This document shows, piece by piece, positions 45,909-54,447 of a DNA stretch of 64,000 bases. Origin of the DNA: Pseudomonas asplenii (GTDB lineage: Bacteria > Pseudomonadota > Gammaproteobacteria > Pseudomonadales > Pseudomonadaceae). A program made the translations under genes and the position numbers. A model generated the notes under the pieces. That model was not told the DNA's origin. It was given only the letters and a program-made list of their open reading frames with translations, and did not search any database. The stretch spans positions 133,860 to 197,859 of the forward strand of contig NZ_JSYZ01000003.1 in assembly GCF_001293465.1 (NCBI RefSeq), written 5' to 3'. Each line of letters opens with the position of its first letter. Position 1 is the stretch's first letter.

Positions 45909-47924
45909 TTAGCGCGACCGTCTCCCGCCGCGTGGCGCCTGCTCGGCGTCTTCCTGGCTGCTGAAGTTGGCGCCCCGTGGTGGCCGTGGTGCCCCCGCGG
46001 TGTCGTCCGTCGGCGCGCCCGCCGCGACGAAGTCGGCAGCCAGCACCGGGCTGGCGAAGGTCTGGCTCGTGGGGATCTGCGGCCCGTAGCTGGCAACCAT
46101 CATGGTGTTCGGATAGAGCGGGCTGTCGAAAACGTGCTTGCGCACTTCCAGCAGGCCCATGGAGCCGAAGATATCCACCATCGTGGTCATCTGCTTGGCG
46201 GTCGAGGTTTTCGGGCCTTCGACCAGCAGCGGGGCATTCCAGTTACTGCGATCGGCGAACGCGTCGAGACGCTGCTCGGGCTTGGTCGCAGGGTCGATGA
46301 CCAGGGCATAGTCCGCGTCACTGAGTACCTGGTTGGGCACGCGCGCCGGCCAGAAGGTCGCGGTGAACGGACTGTAGTCTGGGTTGTAGCCACCTCGGCA
46401 ATAGGCGGTGTCGGCCTGCCATGGCAAGCCCATCCAGCGGTTCAGGTCGCCGGGGCCTTGCCCGTACAACGGACCACCGACAGCCAGGGCCTGGGTCTGG
46501 TTCAGGGTTGGGCCGTAGTCCGGCTGGGGGCTGCCGGCCGGGCGCTGACGAATGCGCCAGGGCTTGGCGTAGAGCGGCAGATGGCGCATCGGCCAGGTCA
46601 GTTCGCAACCGGGGTGGAAAGCGTCGGCCAGGCAGAAGTCCAGGGCGGCGCGGTCAAGCATGGCTGGCTGCTCTGCCAGGGCTACCGAATCCAGATTGTC
46701 CGGGAGTGGGAGGCCGGGCCAGTCGGCCTCGAACTGGCCGTCAGCCCAGCGGCTGAGCGCCAGGTACTGTGTCTGGGTGATCGACGAGTTCTGGCGTGGG
46801 CTGGGGTTGTTCCCCAGCTCCATGTCATCGCCGTAGATCCAAGGCCAGGGCAGCGGGTTGTTGTCGGCAGGTTCAGGCAGGCGGAAGCTGTTGAGGATCT
46901 GTCGGCGGGTTTCCTGGAATACGTCGTAGTCTCCTGGTGCCGGTTTGTGCGCCAGCTTGGCGATGAAGGCCGGGTCTTCGAAGTTGTAGGGGCTGTTGTG
47001 GCCGAACTGGGTAGCGAAGCCCTGGTTGACCCACTGCAGGCCCGATAGACGTTGCAGGATCGGGTAGACATCCTGGCGGAAGGAGGTCGAGGTGTTCGGC
47101 TTCAGCCAGCCGGCCTGGATGAACAGGTCGTAGGTCAGGTCGTAGAGCGTGCGTACCGTCTTGACCTGGGGTGCATAGTTGGGCGGCGCGGTCACCACCC
47201 AGGCCGATTCGACCGGAATCGACCGGCCGCCGATGCTGACCTGGGCGCTGATCGGTCCATCGCTGGTGTCGTCGTACCAGCCATCGGCGTTGATGAAGCT
47301 GTTGTCGTCCTTGGGGTTGAAGATCGGCGTGTTCCGGGGCGAGGCCGATACACCGCGGCCGCCGAGGAACAGCAGGCGACCCTGGGCATCGGTGCGCAAC
47401 TCACCCAGATACACTGGCACGCCTTCGTACTGGCCGTTGAACTCGACACCGGCCTGGTTCGTGCCGCGGATGCTTTGCAGGCCGCCGTCGATGGCCAGGG
47501 CTGCGCGGGCCTTGGGGTCCTTGATCTCGGCATTGCGCAGGGGCAGCACCTTGCTGGCGGCTTCGGGAATGTCCATCGCCAACTGCCACTGGTACCACTG
47601 CGCCTTGCGGTTGGCGACATGGGCCGACCAGGTGATCTCGGCGTCTTGCGCGGTCAGTTCGGCGACCACCTCTCCAGCCAGGTTGTAGCCATAGATGCGG
47701 AACTCGGCGGCCTGGCGCTTCAGTGCACCCTGGGCGTCCCGGTAGAAGCCCAGTGGCTCGGGCCGCGGCTCGGTCACCTGGGGGCCGATGAAGTAGTCCG
47801 ATTCACTGTTGCCGACCCGCGCCACGCCGATCGCGGGATGGATCGCGGCGCTGACGATGCGCTTGTCCTTGGGAGGGGTTTGGCTGCCGTGGTGATGCGG
47901 GGTATGGCCGGGGGTGATCGACAT
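45909..47924 (-). CDS. LodA/GoxA-family CTQ-dependent amino-acid oxidase
   Basis: The 671-residue quinoprotein family oxidises amino acids or primary amines to aldehyde or keto acid, NH3 and H2O2. The candidate cofactor residues are Cys440 (AFHPGCELTWPMRH) and Trp502 (MGLPWQADTAYCRGGY), 62 apart, close to the spacing of Cys516 and Trp581 in LodA. The N-terminal IHPAIGVARVGNS and the VESAWVVTAPPNYAP segments are typical. There is no Sec or Tat signal. The C-terminal 30 residues are Arg/Gly/Pro-rich. The substrate (lysine, glycine or other) cannot be read from sequence. It is first in a two-gene unit with the LodB-like gene. Confidence 0.9.
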   Translation of the reverse strand: MSITPGHTPHHHGSQTPPKDKRIVSAAIHPAIGVARVGNSESDYFIGPQVTEPRPEPLGFYRDAQGALKRQAAEFRIYGYNLAGEVVAELTAQDAEITWSAHVANRKAQWYQWQLAMDIPEAASKVLPLRNAEIKDPKARAALAIDGGLQSIRGTNQAGVEFNGQYEGVPVYLGELRTDAQGRLLFLGGRGVSASPRNTPIFNPKDDNSFINADGWYDDTSDGPISAQVSIGGRSIPVESAWVVTAPPNYAPQVKTVRTLYDLTYDLFIQAGWLKPNTSTSFRQDVYPILQRLSGLQWVNQGFATQFGHNSPYNFEDPAFIAKLAHKPAPGDYDVFQETRRQILNSFRLPEPADNNPLPWPWIYGDDMELGNNPSPRQNSSITQTQYLALSRWADGQFEADWPGLPLPDNLDSVALAEQPAMLDRAALDFCLADAFHPGCELTWPMRHLPLYAKPWRIRQRPAGSPQPDYGPTLNQTQALAVGGPLYGQGPGDLNRWMGLPWQADTAYCRGGYNPDYSPFTATFWPARVPNQVLSDADYALVIDPATKPEQRLDAFADRSNWNAPLLVEGPKTSTAKQMTTMVDIFGSMGLLEVRKHVFDSPLYPNTMMVASYGPQIPTSQTFASPVLAADFVAAGAPTDDTAGAPRPPRGANFSSQEDAEQAPRGGRRSR

Positions 47925-48133
47925 GAGTGCTCTCCGCGTTCCGTGCTAAAGAGGATGTGCCCGACCTGCGGGCAGGATCCCTGGGCGGGTGCCGGTCAGC
48001 ACCGTCGGATGAGGGCGTGAGGAGCACCGCCCGCAGACTCTAGTAAAGGGCTTGCGGTTTGTCGAATGGCTTTTTGCTATTACGGCGGGAGATTCCCCGG
48101 GCACCTCTGGCAAGGCGTCCGGGGTGGCTCGGA

Positions 48134-50482
48134 TCAACTGGCCTGGGCGAGGATCAGGCCGTTCTCGCTGGCCATTTCCAGGCGGATCGCGACGAACTTG
48201 GAGGTTGGTGTGTGGCTGCCGTCGCCGACGCTTTCCAGCGGCACCAGCGGGTTCACTTCCGGGTAGTAGGCGGCGGCCTGGCCGGCGGGGATGTCGAAGG
48301 CCAGCAGGGTGAAACCCTTGACCCGGCGCTCGCGGCCGTCTTCCCAGAGCGACACGATGTCGACCTTCTGCCCCGGCTTGAAGCCCAGGCGGATGATGTC
48401 CGCCTCGTTGACGAACAGCACCTCGCGCTGGCCCTTGACCCCACGGTAGCGGTCGTCGAGACCATAGATGGTGGTGTTGTACTGGTCGTGGGAACGCATC
48501 GACTGCAGGATCAGGTCCGGCTTCCTGCCCGTAGCGTGGGTGAGCTCGTGGATCAGGTCGCTCGGCAGGCCGTTGGAGCGGAAGTTCGCCCGGCCCGAAG
48601 GCGTGTTCCAGCGCCGGGCGCCGGCGGCGTTGCCCAGGTAGAAACCGCCCGGGTGCCCGATACGCTGGTTGAAGTCCTTGAAGCCGGGAATGGTGTCGGC
48701 GATCAGGTCGCGGATGCGGTTGTAGTCGCCCACCAGCCAGTTCCAGTCCACCGGGTGCGAGCCGAGGGTCGCGGCGGCGATGCCGGCGATGATCGCCGGT
48801 TCCGAGCGCATCTGTTTCGACAGCGGCTGCAACTGGCCGTTGGAGGCGTGGACCATGCTGAACGAGTCTTCCACGGTCACCGCCTGGGTGCCTTCGGCCT
48901 GCAGGTCGATGTCGGTGCGGCCCAGGCACGGTAGGATCAGCGCTTCCTTGCCGTGGGTCAGGTGGCTGCGGTTGAGCTTGGTGCTGATCTGCACGGTCAG
49001 GTCACAGTTGCGCAGGGCTTCGAAGGTCCGCGGGCTGTCCGGGGTGGCCTGGGCGAAGTTGCCGCCGAGGCCGATGAACACCTTGGCGCGGCCCTCGAGC
49101 ATGGCATGGATGGCTTCGACCACGTTATGGCCGTTGCTGCGCGGTACCTTGAACTGGAAGCGGCGTTCCAGGGCGTCGAGCAGGGCCACCGGTGGGCGCT
49201 CGTTGATGCCCATGGTGCGGTCGCCCTGCACGTTGCTGTGGCCGCGTACCGGGCACAGGCCTGCGCCCGGCCGGCCGATGTTGCCGCGCAGCAACATCAG
49301 GTTGGCGATTTCCTGGATGGTTGCCACCGAATGGCGGTGCTGGGTGATGCCCATGGCCCAGCACATGATGACGCTCTTGCTCTTGGCGTACATCCGCGCC
49401 GCCTGCTCGATTTCGACCAGGGGCAGGCCCGATTGCGAGACGATCTGTGCCCATGGGGTTTCGTCGATGGCGGCCAGGTAGTCGAGCACGTTGGCGGTGT
49501 GTTCGTTGAGGAAGTCATGGTCGAACACCGACGGCTCGTTCGCCGCCTGGGCCTCGCGCTCCCATTGCAGCAGGAACTTGGCCATGCCGCGCAGCACGGC
49601 CATGTCGCCGCCCAGGGCCGGGCGGAAGTAGGCGGTGTTGGTCGGCTTGTTGCCGTTGGTGAGCATTTCCAGCGGGTGCTGGGGATGCTGGAAGCGCTCC
49701 AGGCCGCGCTCCTTGAGCGGGTTGATGCAGACCACCTGGGCACCGCGTTTCACGGCTTCACGCAGCGGTTCGAGCATGCGCGGGTGGTTGGTGCCGGGGT
49801 TCTGGCCCCAGACGAAAATCGCGTCGGCGTGTTCGAAGTCGTCGAAGGTCACGGTGCCCTTGCCGACCCCGACACTCTGCGCCAGGGCCACGCCGCTGGC
49901 CTCGTGGCACATGTTCGAGCAATCGGGGAAGTTGTTGGTGCCGAAGGCCCGGACGAACAGTTGATACAGGTACGCCGCCTCGTTGCTGGCCCGACCCGAG
50001 GTGTAGAACTCGGCCTGGTCGGGGCTGTCGAGGTTCAGCAGGTGCTTGGCGATCAGCGCGTACGCCGCGTCCCAACTGATGGGCTTGTAGCGGTCGGTGG
50101 TCGGGTCGTAGCTCATCGGCTCGGTCAGGCGGCCCTGGTACTCGAGCCAGTAGTCGGACTGCTCGAACAGCGAGCTGACGCTGTGCTTGGCAAAGAACGC
50201 GGCATCCACCCGACGCTTGGTGGCTTCCCAGTTGACGGCCTTGGCGCCGTTCTCGCAGAACTTGACCATGCCGCTTTCCGGCGAGTCGCCCCAGGCGCAG
50301 CCGGGGCAGTCGAAGCCGCCGTTCTGGTTGGTCTTGAGCATCATGCGGATGTTCTTCAGCGCGTTGTCGCTGGTCAACCAGGCCTGGGCCACGCTGATCA
50401 GTGCGCCCCAGCCGCCGGCCGGACCCTTGTAGGGCTTGTAGCGTGGGGTCGGGATCTGGTCGGCTTGATTATGATTGCTCAC
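48134..50482 (-). CDS. FdhF/YdeP-family molybdopterin oxidoreductase
   Basis: The 782-residue member of the formate-dehydrogenase-H-like family starts at GTG 50482 with a GTGA overlap to fdhD; a longer frame extends upstream inside fdhD and is rejected. Cys59, Cys62 and Cys76 (FDCPGCAWGD...VKFC) lie in the Fe-S region, and Cys192 in NMCHEASGVALAQSVG is at the expected molybdenum-ligand site. VWGQNPGTNHPRMLEPLREA binds the pterin cofactor. YdeP relatives are linked to acid resistance rather than proven formate oxidation, so the substrate is uncertain. Confidence 0.9.
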   Translation of the reverse strand: MSNHNQADQIPTPRYKPYKGPAGGWGALISVAQAWLTSDNALKNIRMMLKTNQNGGFDCPGCAWGDSPESGMVKFCENGAKAVNWEATKRRVDAAFFAKHSVSSLFEQSDYWLEYQGRLTEPMSYDPTTDRYKPISWDAAYALIAKHLLNLDSPDQAEFYTSGRASNEAAYLYQLFVRAFGTNNFPDCSNMCHEASGVALAQSVGVGKGTVTFDDFEHADAIFVWGQNPGTNHPRMLEPLREAVKRGAQVVCINPLKERGLERFQHPQHPLEMLTNGNKPTNTAYFRPALGGDMAVLRGMAKFLLQWEREAQAANEPSVFDHDFLNEHTANVLDYLAAIDETPWAQIVSQSGLPLVEIEQAARMYAKSKSVIMCWAMGITQHRHSVATIQEIANLMLLRGNIGRPGAGLCPVRGHSNVQGDRTMGINERPPVALLDALERRFQFKVPRSNGHNVVEAIHAMLEGRAKVFIGLGGNFAQATPDSPRTFEALRNCDLTVQISTKLNRSHLTHGKEALILPCLGRTDIDLQAEGTQAVTVEDSFSMVHASNGQLQPLSKQMRSEPAIIAGIAAATLGSHPVDWNWLVGDYNRIRDLIADTIPGFKDFNQRIGHPGGFYLGNAAGARRWNTPSGRANFRSNGLPSDLIHELTHATGRKPDLILQSMRSHDQYNTTIYGLDDRYRGVKGQREVLFVNEADIIRLGFKPGQKVDIVSLWEDGRERRVKGFTLLAFDIPAGQAAAYYPEVNPLVPLESVGDGSHTPTSKFVAIRLEMASENGLILAQAS

Positions 50483-51318
50483 GCGGGATTCTCCATCGCA
50501 GGGCTGTAGACCCGCGGCGCACTTTTCTGCGGCAGGTGAATAAGATTGAGGTTGTGCCGACGCGCCCATTGCAGCGCCAGGCCAGTGGGGGATGACAGGC
50601 TGACCAGGGTCTGGATGCCGGCCCGCAGCACTTTCTGGATCAATTCCAGACTGCAGCGGCTGGTGACGATGGCCACGCCACCGGCGGTCGGGATCTGTTG
50701 GCGGACCAGCGCGCCGATCAGCTTGTCGAGGGCGTTGTGCCGGCCGATGTCTTCGCGGCCCAGCAGCAGTTCGCCCTGATCGTTCATGAACACGGCGGCA
50801 TGCACGGCACCGCAGTGCTGGCCCAGCGGCTGGAAGGCGCTGATGCGTTGGCGCAGGTCGACCAGCCAGGCGGCCGGCGGCAGTGGTGCGCCAGGCAGTA
50901 CGTTCAGTTCCGGCAGGGCCTGCTCCAGCGCCTCGACGCCGCACAGGCCGCAGCCGCTGGTGCCGGCCAGTTGTCGGCGCTGCTGCTTGAGACTCCAGAA
51001 CGCGCGGCTGGAAATCTCCACTTCGGCGTAATGGGCAGCGCCATTGCTGGTCAGTTTCAGGTCGTAGAGTTCGGTGGCGTCATGGATGATGCCGCTGCCG
51101 AGGCTGAAACCGACGATGAAGTCTTCCAGGTCGGTGGGCGTGACCAGCATCACGGCCTGGCTGATGCCGTTGTAGGCGATGGCCAGCGCGACTTCTTCGG
51201 CGAGTGAGGTCTCAGCGGCTTCGTGATGATCGAGGTCGCTGTACTGGTAGCTCTGGCTGGCGGCCGGCGCGGCTGCTGTGGTGACAGGAATCGCGCAGCC
51301 GTCTGGCTTGGCGTGCAT
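50479..51318 (-). CDS. fdhD: Formate dehydrogenase accessory sulfurtransferase FdhD
   Basis: This 279-residue protein carries the reactive pair Cys123-Cys126 in TSGCGLCGVEAL, matching the CxxC that passes sulfur to the Mo cofactor in E. coli FdhD. GREDIGRHNALDKLIG and TSRCSLELIQKVLRAG are conserved family segments. It overlaps the downstream oxidoreductase by four bases, so it presumably matures that enzyme. Confidence 0.94.
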   Translation of the reverse strand: MHAKPDGCAIPVTTAAAPAASQSYQYSDLDHHEAAETSLAEEVALAIAYNGISQAVMLVTPTDLEDFIVGFSLGSGIIHDATELYDLKLTSNGAAHYAEVEISSRAFWSLKQQRRQLAGTSGCGLCGVEALEQALPELNVLPGAPLPPAAWLVDLRQRISAFQPLGQHCGAVHAAVFMNDQGELLLGREDIGRHNALDKLIGALVRQQIPTAGGVAIVTSRCSLELIQKVLRAGIQTLVSLSSPTGLALQWARRHNLNLIHLPQKSAPRVYSPAMENPA

Positions 51319-51412
51319 GGAGGATTACCGGCGAAATGTACGGTGCTAAGACTAGGCGCGGCAAAAGGTCACGTCTAATCGCTAGTACTGATCCACCGAT
51401 AGATGATGTCGA

Positions 51413-52300
51413 TCAAAGTCCGCTTGGCGATTTCTGATAAAGCCTGAAGCAGGCTTCGGCCAGGGCCGAGCGCGGCGCGCCACGGCGCATGATCAGGCCG
51501 AGGTTGGCCAGGGTCCGGGCATTTTCGATCGGTTGCAGGCTCAGGTGGTCGGTCAGGGTCTCAAGGCCGCTGTTGAGCGGCATGATCGCGCAGCACAGGC
51601 CGCCATTCACGGCTTGCAACAATTGATGAACGGCGTCGGTCTGCAGCAGCGGTTGTGGGCTCAGGCCACGGCTGTGGAAGTTGTGGTCGATGGACTGGCG
51701 AAAGTGCATGCCGCTGGTGAGCATGCCCAGCGGCAGTTCGGTCAGCGCCTCCCAGCTCAGCGGCTGGTCGCCGAAGTCGAAGAAGCGCTGGTCGTAGAGC
51801 AGGCCCATGGCGGTTTCGCTCAGGGGCAGGGCGTCGAAGCGCTCGGTGTCCAGGCGATCGAGGTAGGAGACGCCGAGGTCGAGGCGGTTGCTCGCCAACT
51901 GTTCGAGAATCTGTTCGGAACTGAGGGACGACAGTTCGAAACGCAGGTCCGGGTGTTCGGCATGCAGGCGCTGCATCAGGTGCAGCGGGTCGAAGTTCGA
52001 CAGCGGCACCACGCCCAGGCGCAGGGTGCCGATCAGGTTGCCGCGACAGGCGGCGGCCTCGGCCTGCAGGCCATCGTAGGCCGCCAGCACGGTGCGGGCC
52101 CAGGCCAGCACCCGTTCGCCGGGCGCGGTGAAACCCTCGAAGCGCTGGCCGCGGTTGACCAGTTGCAGGTCGAGTTCTTCCTCCAGGTTGCGCAGGCGCA
52201 TGGACAGGGTCGGCTGGGTGATGTGGCAGCGTGCCGCCGCCTGGCCGAAGTGTCGCGTTTCGTCCAGGGCAATCAGGAATTTCAGCTGTTTGATGTCCAT
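51413..52300 (-). CDS. LysR-type transcriptional regulator
   Basis: The 295-residue regulator has an N-terminal winged helix-turn-helix (MDIKQLKFLIALDETRHFGQAAARCHITQPTLSMRLRNLE) and a two-subdomain effector region. It lies upstream of fdhD on the same strand and divergent from kbp. In PAO1 a LysR gene occupies the same position near the FdhF-like gene, so local control is plausible. Confidence 0.88.
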   Translation of the reverse strand: MDIKQLKFLIALDETRHFGQAAARCHITQPTLSMRLRNLEEELDLQLVNRGQRFEGFTAPGERVLAWARTVLAAYDGLQAEAAACRGNLIGTLRLGVVPLSNFDPLHLMQRLHAEHPDLRFELSSLSSEQILEQLASNRLDLGVSYLDRLDTERFDALPLSETAMGLLYDQRFFDFGDQPLSWEALTELPLGMLTSGMHFRQSIDHNFHSRGLSPQPLLQTDAVHQLLQAVNGGLCCAIMPLNSGLETLTDHLSLQPIENARTLANLGLIMRRGAPRSALAEACFRLYQKSPSGL

Positions 52301-52438
52301 CGTCGCTCCAGGCGCGGTCCAGGCCCGGATTCTAGCGCGGTTGGGCTACGCTGAGTCATGGGTCTGTCCGGAACCTGTCGCAGACGTGCCCGGTCCAGTG
52401 GTTCGCGTCTGGATATCACCCATCAAGGAGAAGAAACC

Positions 52439-52879
52439 ATGAGTATCCTCAGCTTCGTGAAAGAGGCGGGCGAGAAGCTGCTCGACTTGCTGACCCCGGG
52501 CAATGCCAATGCCGGCGAGCAACTCAAGGCGCATATCGCCAGGGTCGGCCTGGGCAACCCGAATGTCCAGGCCACGGTGGAGGGCGACAAGGTGACGGTC
52601 ACGGGCGAGGTCGCCAGCCAGGAGAAGAAGGAAAAGATCCTGCTGGCGCTGGGCAACATTGCCGGTGTCGGCAGCGTCGACGACCAGCTCACGGTCAGTG
52701 GGCCGGTGCAGGCGGCCGCGCGGTTTGTCGTGGTGAAGTCGGGCGACACACTGAGCGCGATCTCCAAGGCGGTCTATGGCGACGCCAACCAGTACAACAG
52801 GATCTTCGAGGCCAACAAACCGTTGCTGTCACATCCGGACAAGATTTATCCGGGTCAGACGCTGCGTATTCCCGAGTAA
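52439..52879 (+). CDS. kbp: BON and LysM domain protein, Kbp/YgaU-like
   Basis: The 146-residue protein has a BON domain at about 20-75 (VQATVEGDKVTVTGEVASQEKKEKILLALGNIAGVGSVDDQLTV) and a LysM domain at 93-145 (FVVVKSGDTLSAISKAVYGDANQYNRIFEANK). E. coli Kbp, 149 residues with the same order, binds K+ in the cytoplasm. No signal peptide is seen. AAGGAGAAGAAACC fixes the ATG at 52439. A MITE-like element begins 11 bases after the stop. Confidence 0.92.
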   Translation: MSILSFVKEAGEKLLDLLTPGNANAGEQLKAHIARVGLGNPNVQATVEGDKVTVTGEVASQEKKEKILLALGNIAGVGSVDDQLTVSGPVQAAARFVVVKSGDTLSAISKAVYGDANQYNRIFEANKPLLSHPDKIYPGQTLRIPE

Positions 52880-52890
52880 TGCACGGCCTG

Positions 52891-53049
52891 TAGGCTGTGT
52901 ACGAAATTGTTTGAAACGCAGGTTAGGCAAGGCAAAAACCGGCGAGGAACGCCCGGGGTCGCGCCCGACTTGACTGGTTGTCAATGAGCATTCCGAGCCG
53001 GTTTTTAACGCCGCATAACCAAGTTTCAAGCGATTTCGTACATAGCCTA
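52891..53049. mobile_element. 159-bp MITE-like inverted-repeat element, copy B
   Basis: Begins TAGGCTGTGTACGAAATTGT and ends AGCGATTTCGTACATAGCCTA. Read in reverse it matches copy A (27731-27874) along both arms; the centre here has CGCCCGGGGTCGCGCCCGAC where copy A has a few bases. It sits between kbp and a REP. No transposase is encoded. Confidence 0.75.
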
Positions 53050-53110
53050 GGAGCAGGGCTTGCGCGCGAAGCTTTTAGCGCCCTCATGACGCGTTCGCGG
53101 GCAAGCCGGA
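53050..53110. repeat. REP pair abutting the MITE-like element and overlapping the yrfG 3' end
   Basis: GGAGCAGGGCTTGCGCGCGAAGC and GCGTTCGCGGGCAAGCCGG are inverted REP cores. The right one overlaps the last codons of yrfG, supplying its LPANAS C-terminus. Confidence 0.78.
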
Positions 53111-53791
53111 TCGCCGTACCGCCCCCTCCTGCAAGTCAGCGATCAATTCGCGGTAGTCGCCCACGGCGGCGAATTCCTCGGTGTCCTTGGGCCCCTTGCG
53201 ACTGTCCGGCTCGCGCACCGCCAGCAGGTGCGCGACGCCGAAGCGCCGGGCGCTGCGCAGGATCGGCAGGGTATCGTCGATGAACAGGCTGCGTGCCGGA
53301 TCGAAGCCGATATCGGCCTGCAGCGCGTCCCAGAATGACGGGGATTCCTTGGCGAAGCCGTAATCATGGGAACTGATCAGGCGCTCGAAGTAGGGTGCCA
53401 GTTCGACCCGCTCCAGCTTCAGTGACAACGAATCGCGATGGGCGTTGGTGATCAGGATCACCCGCTTGCCCGCCTGGCGGATCGCCGCCAGGAAGGTGTC
53501 GGCGTCCGGACGCAGGGCGATCAGGTGCGCGGTTTCCAGCTTCAGCTCGCGCACCGGCAGCTTGAGCTCCTCGCTCCAGAAGTCCAGGCAGTACCATTGC
53601 AACTGGCCGGCGTGGTCCCGGAACAGTGAACCCAGCTCCGCCTCGGCCATGGCCAGGCTGACGCCGTGCAGCTCGGCATAGCGTCGCGGCAGGTGTTCCA
53701 TCCAGAAGTGGTTGTCGTAATGCAGGTCGAGCAGGGTGCCGTCCATGTCCAGCAGAACGGTATCGATGTCGCGCCAGGGTAATGAGGGCAT
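53084..53791 (-). CDS. yrfG: GMP/IMP 5'-nucleotidase YrfG
   Basis: This 235-residue HAD hydrolase has motif I DTVLLDMDGTLLDLHYDN, motif II VILITNAHR, motif III Lys in FAKESPSFW and motif IV LFIDDTLPI. YrfG in E. coli dephosphorylates GMP and IMP. The final residues come from a REP element, which suggests the original stop was displaced by insertion. It is divergent from nudE, as in other pseudomonads. Confidence 0.92.
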   Translation of the reverse strand: MPSLPWRDIDTVLLDMDGTLLDLHYDNHFWMEHLPRRYAELHGVSLAMAEAELGSLFRDHAGQLQWYCLDFWSEELKLPVRELKLETAHLIALRPDADTFLAAIRQAGKRVILITNAHRDSLSLKLERVELAPYFERLISSHDYGFAKESPSFWDALQADIGFDPARSLFIDDTLPILRSARRFGVAHLLAVREPDSRKGPKDTEEFAAVGDYRELIADLQEGAVRRSGLPANAS

Positions 53792-53880
53792 GGGAAACTT
53801 CTCGACCGGGAAAAAGGATATCCGACACAGACAATCGGAAAAGCCACGGTATAGTAACCCGTTAACGCCCAGGAGCCGCC

Positions 53881-54447
53881 ATGCGCCAGAAACCCACCGT
53901 ACTTGCCCGTGAAATCGTCGCCAGCAGCCGTCTGTTCCGTGTCGAGCAGGTCCAGTTGCGTTTTTCCAATGGTGTCGAGCGCACCTATGAACGACTGGTG
54001 GGCAAGGGCACCGGTTACGGTGCGGTGATGATCGTGGCGATGCTCGATGCCGAGCATGCGGTGCTGGTCGAGGAATATTGCGGTGGCACCGATGAGTACG
54101 AACTGTCGCTGCCCAAGGGGCTGATCGAGCCGGGCGAGGATGTGCTGGCGGCGGCCGAGCGGGAGCTGAAGGAAGAGGCCGGTTTCGGTGCCCGGCAACT
54201 GGAGCACCTGACCGAGTTGTCGTTGTCGCCGGGCTACATGAGCCAGAAGATCCAGGTGGTCCTGGCCAGCGACCTGTATGAAGAGCGTCTTGAGGGTGAC
54301 GAGCCCGAGCCGATGCGGGTCGACCGGGTGAACCTGCGCGAGCTGGCCGGCCTGGCGCAGAACCCGCAATTCACCGAGGGTCGTGCGCTGGCGGCGTTGT
54401 ACCTGGCCCGTGACCTGTTGACCCAGCGTGGAGTGTTTCAACCATGA
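53881..54447 (+). CDS. nudE: ADP compounds hydrolase NudE
   Basis: The 188-residue Nudix enzyme hydrolyses ADP-ribose, NADH and Ap3A-like compounds. The Nudix box GLIEPGEDVLAAAERELKEEAG is complete at about residues 80-102. AGGAGCCGCC precedes the ATG. It overlaps cysQ by four bases, so the two are translationally coupled. Confidence 0.94.
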   Translation: MRQKPTVLAREIVASSRLFRVEQVQLRFSNGVERTYERLVGKGTGYGAVMIVAMLDAEHAVLVEEYCGGTDEYELSLPKGLIEPGEDVLAAAERELKEEAGFGARQLEHLTELSLSPGYMSQKIQVVLASDLYEERLEGDEPEPMRVDRVNLRELAGLAQNPQFTEGRALAALYLARDLLTQRGVFQP

